Assembly: GCA_900539775.1 (NCBI GenBank)
Contig: UQDL01000003.1
Span: 62,001-126,000 of the forward strand
Length of the DNA stretch: 64,000 nucleotides
Direction of reading: 5' to 3'
From: an uncultured Anaerotruncus sp.
GTDB taxonomy: Bacteria > Bacillota > Clostridia > Oscillospirales > Acutalibacteraceae
Both the position numbers and the translations under genes were made by a program. The notes under the pieces are model-generated. The model made no database searches and was not told the DNA's origin. It worked only from the letters and a program-made list of their open reading frames with translations. Positions 57,065 through 64,000 of the stretch are shown piece by piece. Numbering within the stretch: the first letter of the stretch is position 1; each line of letters opens with the position of its first letter.

Positions 57065-59509
57065 TTATTCTTCGGGCACTTCGCCGTTAAAGGTGAATTT
57101 ATCATCTTTAAAATCAACCGTGCACTTATCACCGTCCGAAACTTTTTTCTGAAGCATAAGCTCGGAAAGCGGATCCTCTATTTTGCGTTGAATTGCTCGG
57201 CGAAGAGGTCTTGCGCCGTAAACATTATCAAAGCCTGCATCTGCAATTGCACAAATTGCCGCATCTGTAAATTCAAGCGTGATATCCATTTCTGCAAGGC
57301 GCTTTGTAAGAATTTTGAGCATTCTTGCCGCAATTTCCTTAATATCATCTTTCTCAAGGCGATTGAAAACGATAATATCATCAATTCTGTTAAGGAATTC
57401 AGGCTTAAAGGTCTTTTTAAGATCTTCCATAACAAGATCCTCAATACTCTTGTTTTCATCATTATCATCACCGCCAAAGCCGAGAGCCGATTTGCTGCTG
57501 ATAATTTTTGCGGCACCCACATTAGAGGTCATAATGATAATTGCATTCTTAAATGAAACCTTGCGGCCCTTAGAATCGGTGAGCACACCGTCCTCAAGAA
57601 TTTGAAGAAGAATATTGAAAACATCCGGGTGAGCCTTTTCAATTTCATCAAACAAAACTACCGAATACGGTTTTCTTCTGATCTTTTCAGTGAGCTGACC
57701 GCCCTCATCAAAGCCGACATATCCCGGAGGCGAACCGATAAGCTTAGATACCGTGTGCTTTTCCATATATTCACTCATATCAAGCTTAATAATGGCATCT
57801 TCGGAGCCGAACATTGCCTCTGCAAGGGATTTGCAAAGCTCTGTTTTACCTACACCGGTTGGGCCGAGGAAGATAAACGAACCGAGAGGTCTGTTAGGAT
57901 TTTTGATTCCGACTCTGCCGCGCCTTATTGCCCTTGCAACGGCAGACACCGCCTTATCTTGACCCACAATTCTTTCATGAAGAATCTGTTCCATATTAAG
58001 CAATCTTTCGGATTCCTCTTTTGTGAGCTGTGTTACGGGAATTCCCGACCAAGAAGACACAACATTGGCGATATCCTCAGTGGTGACTTCTTTAATATCT
58101 CTGCCTGAAGAATTTTTCCATTTTTCTTTTTCTTCATCAAGCAGAGTTTGCAGTTCTTTCTCCTTATCCCTGATTTTGGCAGCCTGCTCAAAATCCTGAC
58201 TTTTAACCGCAGAAGATTTTTCCTGCTGCAGGCGCTTGATTTCCTGCTCCATGCTCTTAAGATTCGGCGGAGCGGTAAATGCCTTAAGCCTTACACGGGA
58301 AGCCGCTTCATCAATAAGATCTATTGCCTTATCAGGCAAAAATCTGTCTGCAATATATCTGACGCTCATTTTAACTGCGGTTTCAATTGCCTCATCGGAA
58401 ATTTTAACCTTGTGATGAGCCTCATATTTATCACGCAAACCTTTAAGGATTTCGATTGCCTCCTCTTCCGTCGGCTCGCCTACATTAACACTTTGGAAAC
58501 GGCGCTCAAGAGCTGCGTCTTTTTCAATGTTCTTTCTGTATTCTTCTATTGTGGTGGCGCCGATAACCTGTATCTCGCCCCTTGCAAGAGCCGGCTTCAG
58601 AATATTTGCCGCATCAACGGCACCCTCTGCGGCACCTGCGCCGATAAGCGTGTGTACCTCATCAATAAACAGTATAACATCCTTTGCCTGCTTAACTTCA
58701 TCCATTGCTTTTTTGATTCTTTCCTCAAAATCGCCTCTGTATTTTGTGCCGGCAACCATTGATGTTAAATCAAGAGCAACAATCTTTTTGCCCTCAAGCA
58801 TTTCAGGCACCTCGCCCTTAACTATCTTAAGAGCCAAGCCCTCCGCAATTGCCGTTTTACCGACACCGGGCTCGCCGATAAGGCAAGGGTTGTTTTTTGT
58901 TCTTCTTGAAAGAATTTGAATAACCCTTTCAATTTCTTTTTCCCTGCCGATAACGGGATCTATGCCTCCGCTTCTTGCTTTTTCGGTTAAATCAGTGCCG
59001 AATTCATCAAGGGTAGGTGTTGAGCTTTTGCTCTTTTTTCCGCCCTTTGAACCTCTGAATTCGGATTCCGGCCTTGAAAGATCGTTAACAAGCTCCTCCG
59101 TAAAAGCATTTTCATCAACGCCGCAGGCATTCAAAATCTTAACGGCTGCCGAATCGCTTTCACGAAGCAGTGCAAGCAGCAAATGCTCTGTGCCTACAAA
59201 GGAATTTCTCATTCCTCTTGCAAGCTGAAATGCAATTTCAAGAATTCTTTTTGCAGTTGGTGTGAAATCATTCGGTGAAAGCGCAGTGGGGTTGCCCACA
59301 CCCGTGTTATCCTTAATGATCTGCTCAACCGATTCAAGCGTTATACCTTTTTCCGAAAGCAGCTCCGCACCGTAACTTGTGTTTTCTTTAAGCACACCGA
59401 TAAGAATATGCTCAGAGCCTATATATGTGTGGCCGAAATTCTCAGCCGCTTTAATTGCAAGATTTAAAACATCATTTGCTTTTTGAGTAAAACTGTTGAA
59501 TCTATACAT
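57065..59509 (-). CDS. clpC: ATP-dependent Clp protease ATPase ClpC
   Basis: An 814-residue HSP100 unfoldase. Double Clp-N repeat (FTQKANDVLNLAIKAAENFG, then DFTPTAKRILEIAFQLA), first AAA+ with GEPGVGKT, an M-domain with UVR motif (KSQDFEQAAKIRDKEKEL, about 430), second AAA+ with FLGPTGVGKTELCK, and the ClpP-loop region near 660. It feeds ClpP. In Bacillus it is recruited through McsB or MecA and reads phosphoarginine via its N-domain. Last gene of the ctsR-mcsA-mcsB-clpC operon. The 128-base gap to mcsB holds two small stems (CAACGG/CCGTTG near 59610-59632 and GCAGGC/GCCTGC at 59531-59544). Confidence 0.97.
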   Translation of the reverse strand: MYRFNSFTQKANDVLNLAIKAAENFGHTYIGSEHILIGVLKENTSYGAELLSEKGITLESVEQIIKDNTGVGNPTALSPNDFTPTAKRILEIAFQLARGMRNSFVGTEHLLLALLRESDSAAVKILNACGVDENAFTEELVNDLSRPESEFRGSKGGKKSKSSTPTLDEFGTDLTEKARSGGIDPVIGREKEIERVIQILSRRTKNNPCLIGEPGVGKTAIAEGLALKIVKGEVPEMLEGKKIVALDLTSMVAGTKYRGDFEERIKKAMDEVKQAKDVILFIDEVHTLIGAGAAEGAVDAANILKPALARGEIQVIGATTIEEYRKNIEKDAALERRFQSVNVGEPTEEEAIEILKGLRDKYEAHHKVKISDEAIETAVKMSVRYIADRFLPDKAIDLIDEAASRVRLKAFTAPPNLKSMEQEIKRLQQEKSSAVKSQDFEQAAKIRDKEKELQTLLDEEKEKWKNSSGRDIKEVTTEDIANVVSSWSGIPVTQLTKEESERLLNMEQILHERIVGQDKAVSAVARAIRRGRVGIKNPNRPLGSFIFLGPTGVGKTELCKSLAEAMFGSEDAIIKLDMSEYMEKHTVSKLIGSPPGYVGFDEGGQLTEKIRRKPYSVVLFDEIEKAHPDVFNILLQILEDGVLTDSKGRKVSFKNAIIIMTSNVGAAKIISSKSALGFGGDDNDENKSIEDLVMEDLKKTFKPEFLNRIDDIIVFNRLEKDDIKEIAARMLKILTKRLAEMDITLEFTDAAICAIADAGFDNVYGARPLRRAIQRKIEDPLSELMLQKKVSDGDKCTVDFKDDKFTFNGEVPEE

Positions 59510-59637
59510 AATTATTCCTCCTTTAAAACGCAGGCAAGCCTGCGAACCGCAAATTAAACCGAGCGAATAATCACTTGCCGCTTTTGCAGGCGGCGTTCAT
59601 AAAGCGATTGCACAACGGCATCACACCGTTGCTTTGC

Positions 59638-60627
59638 TTAATCCAATTCGCGTCTGACTCTGTCCGCCCTAAGCTTAGAAACGGAATCAGGATCATCGCA
59701 ATCATCGGCGGCAAGTAAATTACCGTCTGCCGATGTGTGAATAAGGGCCGTTACAAGCGCAGGATCAAAATCAAAGAATCCAAGCGCTGCACCGAGCCTT
59801 ACATCAGAAGCAAGAGCAATAAATTCAGCATAGCTTAAGCGCCTTGCCATTTTAAGAGTGCCCATACTTCTGTATAATTTATCCTCCCAAATCTCGCTGC
59901 CCTTCATTGTGGCACGAAGATTTCGTTCACGCATAACGATTTGCATTGCAACGGAAGCGATGTTATCAACCGCCTCTTTCTCCGTTATGCCGAGTGTAAC
60001 ATGATTGGTCAGCACATAAAACGCCCCGCTCTCACCATAAATCGGGCGAAGTGTGAAACCAAGCTTTCCAACAAGAGAAGAAAGCCTGCCTATGCCGCCT
60101 GCGTGCTGAATTGCCGGCAAATGCAAGCCGACGGAGATTTTAAGCCCCGTGCCCAAATTAACAGGGCTTGCAGTAAGAAATCCAAGCTTTTCATCAAACG
60201 CAATTGGCAAACGGGCAATAAAAACATCATCTGCTTTATTAGCCTTTGCATATGCGCTTTCCGGGCTGAGACCCGGCGCAAACGCATTTATTCTTATATG
60301 ATCCTCCTCACAAAGCATTATGGAAACGCTTTCGTCAGGAGAAATTAAAAACGCACCCTTTTCCTTTGCAAATTCAGGGCTTATAAGTTGCCTTTCGGCA
60401 TATGCCGCAGCCTGAGCAGGCGATGCTCCCTGCAAATCAACAAGAGTAAAATCACCCGCCAATTCTGAATTTTTAATGCAGGCATAAAGCTTTTTAACAG
60501 TGTTTCGCTTTATTTCATTGCTGAGCTTTGATTTAAACGGTGTGTCGCTCAAATTTCTCGCCAGCCTGACCTTTGAGAAAAGAACAACATCATTATCCGG
60601 GCCGTTAGTGCCGTACCAATTTTTCAT
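59638..60627 (-). CDS. mcsB: Protein arginine kinase McsB-like, active-loop Cys replaced by Ser
   Basis: A 329-residue phosphagen-kinase-fold protein: SKVRLARNL (18-26), LCEEDHIRINAF (105-116), LTASPVNLGTGLK (151-163), GESGAFYVLTNHVTLGITEKEA and MRERNLRATMKGSEIWED. McsB phosphorylates arginines on CtsR and client proteins for ClpCP. In characterised McsB the loop reads CPTNVGTG, and the Cys (C167 in Bacillus subtilis) has been mutated to Ser to inactivate the kinase. Here the codon at 60166-60168 is AGC, Ser154. Other kinase segments look intact. Four bases downstream of mcsA, so cotranscribed. Activity is an open question. Confidence 0.93.
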   Translation of the reverse strand: MKNWYGTNGPDNDVVLFSKVRLARNLSDTPFKSKLSNEIKRNTVKKLYACIKNSELAGDFTLVDLQGASPAQAAAYAERQLISPEFAKEKGAFLISPDESVSIMLCEEDHIRINAFAPGLSPESAYAKANKADDVFIARLPIAFDEKLGFLTASPVNLGTGLKISVGLHLPAIQHAGGIGRLSSLVGKLGFTLRPIYGESGAFYVLTNHVTLGITEKEAVDNIASVAMQIVMRERNLRATMKGSEIWEDKLYRSMGTLKMARRLSYAEFIALASDVRLGAALGFFDFDPALVTALIHTSADGNLLAADDCDDPDSVSKLRADRVRRELD

Positions 60628-60630
60628 AGC

Positions 60631-61164
60631 TTACTCCTTTTCACCGAGTTCCTTTATTTTATCTCTGATAACTGCCGCATCCTCAAATCTTTGTTCCTTG
60701 ATTGCAAGCTTCATATCATCTTTAAGCTTTTCAAGCTCTGATTTAGGTTGCTCTGCAGTTGCCTCTTCTTTGTTTTGAGGCTCATCGGGAACCTCAGTGT
60801 AAGTAATATTTTTGCCCACATGTTTTGAATTGCCGTGGAGTTTATAAATTGACGGCTGCAACTTATCCGCAAATTTATCATAGCAATCGGCGCAGCCCAC
60901 CAAACCGCTGTTTACAATATCATTAAATGACGAACCGCAGCTGTCGCACCTGTCTATGCCGGAAAGTATATTCATTGCCGGTATACCCGCACCGAGAAGA
61001 TTGCCGAGAAATGTGTCTGCAAAAAAGTTTTCTGCGCTGAAATCATTCATCAGCCCAAGCTCCTTTGCGCAATCCTCACAAAGATGCATTTCGGTAACAT
61101 TACCGTTTATATTTTGCTTAAAATAAGTTGTTGCTTCATTTTTATTACAGTGTTGACATTTCAT
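60631..61164 (-). CDS. mcsA: McsA, activator of protein arginine kinase
   Basis: A 177-residue protein with two zinc-binding Cys sets: MKCQHCNKNEA ... LCEDCAKELG at the N-terminus, and CDSCGSSFNDIVNSG ... GCADCYDKF in the middle. A C-terminal UVR motif (KDDMKLAIKEQRFEDAAVIR) follows. McsA activates McsB and links it to ClpC. AAAGGAAG lies about 12 bases before 61164; an upstream ATG at 61185 overlaps that site. Second gene of the ctsR operon. Confidence 0.93.
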   Translation of the reverse strand: MKCQHCNKNEATTYFKQNINGNVTEMHLCEDCAKELGLMNDFSAENFFADTFLGNLLGAGIPAMNILSGIDRCDSCGSSFNDIVNSGLVGCADCYDKFADKLQPSIYKLHGNSKHVGKNITYTEVPDEPQNKEEATAEQPKSELEKLKDDMKLAIKEQRFEDAAVIRDKIKELGEKE

Positions 61165-61194
61165 AATAAATATTCTTCCTTTCATTTATTAAAA

Positions 61195-61644
61195 TCAACC
61201 CATATATGCAAGCAGCATTTTTTTTAGCTGCCTTGCACGAATGGCATTTGCCGCCTCACGTGGCACGCCCTTGTAGTTGCTTTCTTCCATTGCGGCATCA
61301 AGCATTTTTGCATATTTCGAATCAATAAGCTGCTGGTAATTCAAATTATTGATATTTGCTTTGGCAGAGCGCTCATCTATCTCACTTCCGATGCTGTTTA
61401 TAAATGCCATAACAGCTGAATTTTTTGAATCGGCACGAGTAATATAAATGCATCCGCCGCCGCCTCTGCGGCTTTCGATTCTGTAGCCCTGCTCCGGGGT
61501 GAAGCGTGAGGTTATAACATAATTTATTTGGCTGGGAACGCAACCGATTTGCGATGCAAGATCATTGCGCTTAATTCTTATTGTTGAATTATCCTCATCA
61601 AACATATCAAGAATCATACCCGCTATAACATCAGTCATATTCAC
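61195..61644 (-). CDS. ctsR: CtsR heat-shock repressor
   Basis: A 149-residue repressor: winged HTH with RNDLASQIGCVPSQINYVIT and the beta-wing YRIESRRGGGGCIYI, whose glycine-rich loop acts as thermosensor in Bacillus. The C-terminal dimerisation domain contains the ANAIRARQLKKML end. It represses clp genes by binding tandem AGTCAA heptads, and is removed through McsB/ClpCP. The GTG at 61644 behind AAAGGAG is the likely start. First gene of the operon, with matching operators at 61714-61768. Confidence 0.95.
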   Translation of the reverse strand: MNMTDVIAGMILDMFDEDNSTIRIKRNDLASQIGCVPSQINYVITSRFTPEQGYRIESRRGGGGCIYITRADSKNSAVMAFINSIGSEIDERSAKANINNLNYQQLIDSKYAKMLDAAMEESNYKGVPREAANAIRARQLKKMLLAYMG

Positions 61645-61713
61645 TTATCACTCACTCCTTTACTTTTTGAATAAGCCTTTGTGTTTTGTCAAAGTCTATT
61701 TATTACTTTTGAC

Positions 61714-61768
61714 TTTGACTTTCCTTGACTTTGGTTTAATATTAGCACAAAGGTCAGAGAAAGTCAAT
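61714..61768 (-). promoter_or_regulatory. ctsR operon promoter with two CtsR boxes
   Basis: On the minus strand TTGACT (61762-61767), 17 bases, TAATAT (61739-61744). Two sites fit the CtsR heptad rule (heptad-3-heptad): AGTCAAG-GAA-AGTCAAA read on the minus strand (61714-61730), near the transcription start, and GGTCAGA-GAA-AGTCAAT read on the plus strand (61752-61768), covering the -35 box. This is direct evidence for CtsR autoregulation. Confidence 0.85.
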
Positions 61769-61963
61769 ACTTTTTTGAAATTTTTTTAAAAATAATTTTT
61801 TGCTGCTTTTTCGCATAACCGTGCGCTTTTTTAAGTTTTATAATTTGAAATTTCAGATTTTTTTAAAAAATTCTTTTCTGACTTTGGTTTTTCTTATATA
61901 ATAAAAGCCAAAGCCAAATTCAAAGTCAAACTTTTTTATTCAAGACAACGAAAGGTAAAAAGA

Positions 61964-62262
61964 ATGAAAATAACAAGAAATATGATTGATTCGCAATTAC
62001 GGCTTCGCGGCGAAATGATACGTGCAATAAATCCTCTCGGCTCTTATGGAATGCAGGGAATTATGGGCTCGCTTTCAAAACTTGCACTCGGCGCACTGCC
62101 CCTGAAAAACTTAAATTGCACAAAAACGGCTATTTTCAGAAAGAACGGCACTTATTTTCGCACCTGTATTTTTAAAAGCAAAAACGCAGACAAAAATGCG
62201 GTTGGTATTCTTTGACTGCACGGAGGCGGATATGTTATGGGCGCACCCGAAATGGCAGTTAT
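61964..62262 (+). pseudogene. Esterase/alpha-beta hydrolase gene fragment with in-frame TGA
   Basis: The frame starts MKITRNMIDSQLRLRGEMIR behind GAAAGGTAAAAAG and reads to VGIL, then TGA at 62213-62215, then continues LHGGGYVMGAPEMAVM. LHGGGY is the oxyanion-hole motif of HSL-type esterases, where a Trp (TGG) commonly precedes LHGGGY, so the TGA looks like a TGG-to-TGA nonsense change. The similarity ends near 62262, without the nucleophile or the rest of the fold. A dead 5' fragment. Confidence 0.8.
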
Positions 62263-62664
62263 GACCTTGCCGAAAGCGCCAAATCCTTTGATGCGCTTTC
62301 AAAAATCAACGGCAACATAACCGTGCGTGTAATCAGAAACGGAAAAACAATAATTCTTGAAAAATAAAACATAGCTGCAGGTGACATTTTATTGCTTTCC
62401 GCAGGCGATAAAATAGCGGCCGACTGCCGATTGCTTGAAAGCACGGCCTTGTCGGTTGATGAATCCGCGCTCACAGGCGAAAGCATTCCGGCAAATAAAA
62501 ACGCCAAGTTGAATATTGCAGATGAAAAAATGCCGCTTGCAGAACGGGCAAATATGATATACAGCGGCACATTCATACCAGATGGCAATGCCAAGGCAAT
62601 TGTTACGGCAGTGGGTAATTCCACGGAATTCGCCTTTTTTGCGATGAGGATATTGAATGGCTGA
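62260..62664 (+). pseudogene. Internal fragment of a cation-transporting P-type ATPase
   Basis: One frame from 62260 reads YDLAESAKSFDALSKINGNI, then a TAA at 62365-62367, then NIAAGDILLLSAGDKIAADC, SVDESALTGESIPANKN and ERANMIYSGTFIPDGNAKAI. This is the actuator (A) domain of a Ca-type P-ATPase with the TGES motif. Membrane helices, the DKTGT phosphorylation site and the nucleotide domain are absent on both sides. It abuts the esterase fragment and the MerR fragment, and carries a nonsense codon, so it is a relic. Confidence 0.85.
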
Positions 62665-62963
62665 ACATAATTGAGTGCCTTAAGAGAACAGGCATGCAAC
62701 TGTCTGATATTAAAGAATACATAAACATGGCCATGCCGGGCGATGAAACTATAGATGAATGCCTGCAAATGTTTTTACACCGCAAAGAAGAAACCGAGCA
62801 GCAAATAAAAGAACTTGAGAAAACACTTGAAACAACAAATTATAAAATTTGGTTTTATGAAACGGCAAAAGAAAAAGGCACAACAGAAGGCATTGCCTGC
62901 AAGTGCATGGATGTGCCGGAGAAATTCAGAGCTGTTAAAAGGAGAATTTCAAATTCTTCATAA
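62631..62963 (+). pseudogene. MerR-family regulator, 3' fragment without its DNA-binding start
   Basis: The frame reads RLFCDEDIEWLNIIECLKRT, then GMQLSDIKEYINMAMPGDET and a coiled coil (KEETEQQIKELEKTLETTNY), typical of the second half of MerR/TipA-type regulators. The N-terminal wing-helix (usually about 40 residues before FCDEDI) is replaced by the P-ATPase fragment at about 62631. A shorter product from the ATG at 62694 (89 residues) is possible but would lack DNA binding. Confidence 0.82.
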
Positions 62964-63125
62964 AAGATTTTTCAACGAATAAATTTGCCTTTTTTTCAAA
63001 TAATAAATTTACATAAATTGTGGAAATATATATCGCAATATGATATAATAAATTAAAATTTTATGCTTTTTGCATAGAAATTTTAATCATACACAAATAT
63101 TTTTATTTATTTAAGAGGGAAAATT

Positions 63126-64000
63126 ATGAATGAAACAAACTTCAGGCCGTTTGGCATACGGGATAAACTGGGTTATATGTTCGGCGATTTCGGAAACGAC
63201 TTCACATTTTTGCTTTCATCAAGCTTTTTGATGAAGTTTTACACCGATGTTATGGGCGTAAACGGCTACATTGTAGGCATTGTTATGATGGTTGCAAGAT
63301 TTGTGGACGCTTTCACAGATGTTGCAATGGGCAGAATTTGTGACAGAAGCAAAATGACTCCGGCAGGCAAATTCAAACCTTGGATTCGCAGAATGTGCGG
63401 CCCGGTGGTTGTTGTTTCTTTTTTGATGTATCAAAGCGGGCTTGCAAATATGCCTCAATGGGCAAAAATAATTTATTTGGCAATAACTTACATCTTATGG
63501 GGTTCGGTTTTCTATACCTCCATTAATATTCCATACGGATCCATGGCATCGGCAATTTCAGATGACCCGGGCGACAGACAATCACTTTCCACCTTCAGAA
63601 CGATGGGCGGAATGTTTGCGGGCGCATTCATTATGGCCGGCGTGCCGCTTATGATTTACGACAAAGTGAACGGCAACGATGTTTTAAGCGGCAAAAAATT
63701 CACTATTGTTGCAGGCGTTTGCTCTGTTTTGGCTTTAATTTGCTATTTACTTTGCTATTCGCTTACAACAGAAAGAATCAGAACTCAAGCCACAACAAGC
63801 GCAATGCAGCAAAACAGCGTTGGCAAAATGCTTAAAAATGCATTAAAAAACCGTGCTTTGATTTCAATTATAGTTGCTTCCGTTTTCATGTTGATTTCTC
63901 AGCTCACAATTCAGCAAATGGCAAACTATGTGTTTCCAAACTATTACGGCAACGCAAAGGCTCAAAGCCTTTCAATGGTTGTTATGGGCGGCGGCATGAT
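63126..64000 (+). CDS. Glycoside-pentoside-hexuronide (GPH) cation symporter, partial
   Basis: Open from ATG 63126 to the window end (over 290 codons). It begins MNETNFRPFGIRDKLGYMFG and has the GPH/MelB family features DFGNDFTFLLSSSFLMKFYT, ARFVDAFTDVAMGRICDRS (cation-binding Asp helices) and KFKPWIRRM, followed by several more membrane helices. It imports a sugar or sugar acid with Na+ or H+. AGAGGG precedes the ATG. A TATAAT lies near 63044. The right end is cut by the window, so completeness is unknown. Confidence 0.92.
   Translation, partial: MNETNFRPFGIRDKLGYMFGDFGNDFTFLLSSSFLMKFYTDVMGVNGYIVGIVMMVARFVDAFTDVAMGRICDRSKMTPAGKFKPWIRRMCGPVVVVSFLMYQSGLANMPQWAKIIYLAITYILWGSVFYTSINIPYGSMASAISDDPGDRQSLSTFRTMGGMFAGAFIMAGVPLMIYDKVNGNDVLSGKKFTIVAGVCSVLALICYLLCYSLTTERIRTQATTSAMQQNSVGKMLKNALKNRALISIIVASVFMLISQLTIQQMANYVFPNYYGNAKAQSLSMVVMGGGM

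Noticed and set aside
62213..62215. TGA in the esterase frame read as selenocysteine or a reassigned tryptophan codon.
   Set aside because: TGA serves as a normal stop elsewhere in the window (for example the GH20 gene at 46884). No SECIS-like stem was seen after it, and the gene is truncated anyway.
62694..62963. An intact small regulator of 89 residues starting at 62694.
   Set aside because: The similarity to MerR proteins begins upstream at about 62631 and the DNA-binding half is missing, so it is a fragment.

Overview
The window reads as chromosome of an anaerobic, gut-type member of the Bacillota (class Clostridia, probably an Oscillospirales/Ruminococcaceae-like lineage). The basis is the S10 ribosomal operon, a CtsR-McsA-McsB-ClpC stress operon, a single-chain pyruvate:ferredoxin oxidoreductase, an anaerobic sulfatase maturase, a ferredoxin:thioredoxin reductase-like protein, a short collagen-like protein, strong AGGAGG-type ribosome sites, and many TTGACA/TATAAT-like promoters with 17-base spacers. 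No rRNA, CRISPR array or intact prophage is present. The exact taxon is inference.

Layout. 1-5.1 kb: S10 operon on the minus strand (rpsJ-rplC-rplD-rplW-rplB-rpsS-rplV-rpsC-rplP-rpmC, the last cut by the window edge), with a long leader holding an intrinsic terminator. 5.2-17 kb: collagen-like protein, glycosyltransferase, PAP2 phosphatase, J-domain membrane protein, DtxR-type regulator, GH28 enzyme, tRNA-Pro, YebC, an alpha/beta-hydrolase-like protein next to an orphan Wzt/TagH-type ATPase, and ilvD. 17.3-22.2 kb: an accessory block with a broken phosphatase gene, a GNAT, a nucleoside phosphorylase, an ANT(6)-type aminoglycoside adenylyltransferase, and a zinc-ribbon-repeat protein coupled to a small protein. 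22.2-27.6 kb: greA-lysS (LysRS with an extra N-terminal YegP-like domain pair) and an ACT-hom-lysC amino-acid operon. 27.7-32.2 kb: AI-2E-type permease, thioredoxin plus FTR-like protein, and a polar amino-acid ABC transporter.

32.4-49.9 kb: a GH36-like enzyme, zinc-ribbon signal peptidase, PFOR, a GalM-like/NadE/surface-protein operon, a very acidic protein, an acyltransferase, GH20 plus M28 peptidase, tRNA-Arg and a metallophosphoesterase. 50-53.3 kb: a membrane-anchored Cys-type sulfatase with its radical SAM maturase. 53.3-57 kb: an XRE regulator with a repeat-rich upstream region, rmuC and hisC. 57-61.8 kb: ctsR-mcsA-mcsB-clpC. 61.9-63 kb: three abutting gene fragments (esterase, P-type ATPase, MerR). 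63.1-64 kb: the start of a GPH sugar:cation symporter.

How the parts fit: carbohydrate genes (GH28, GH36-like, GH20, sulfatase/maturase, aldose epimerase, GPH symporter) suggest use of plant and possibly sulfated host glycans. PFOR and the FTR/thioredoxin pair fit ferredoxin-centred anaerobic redox. The clearest unusual items are the YegP-LysRS fusion, a McsB in which the conserved active-loop cysteine is serine, the three-fragment gene graveyard, the S10 leader terminator with a candidate antiterminator, and the repeat array between the XRE gene and rmuC.
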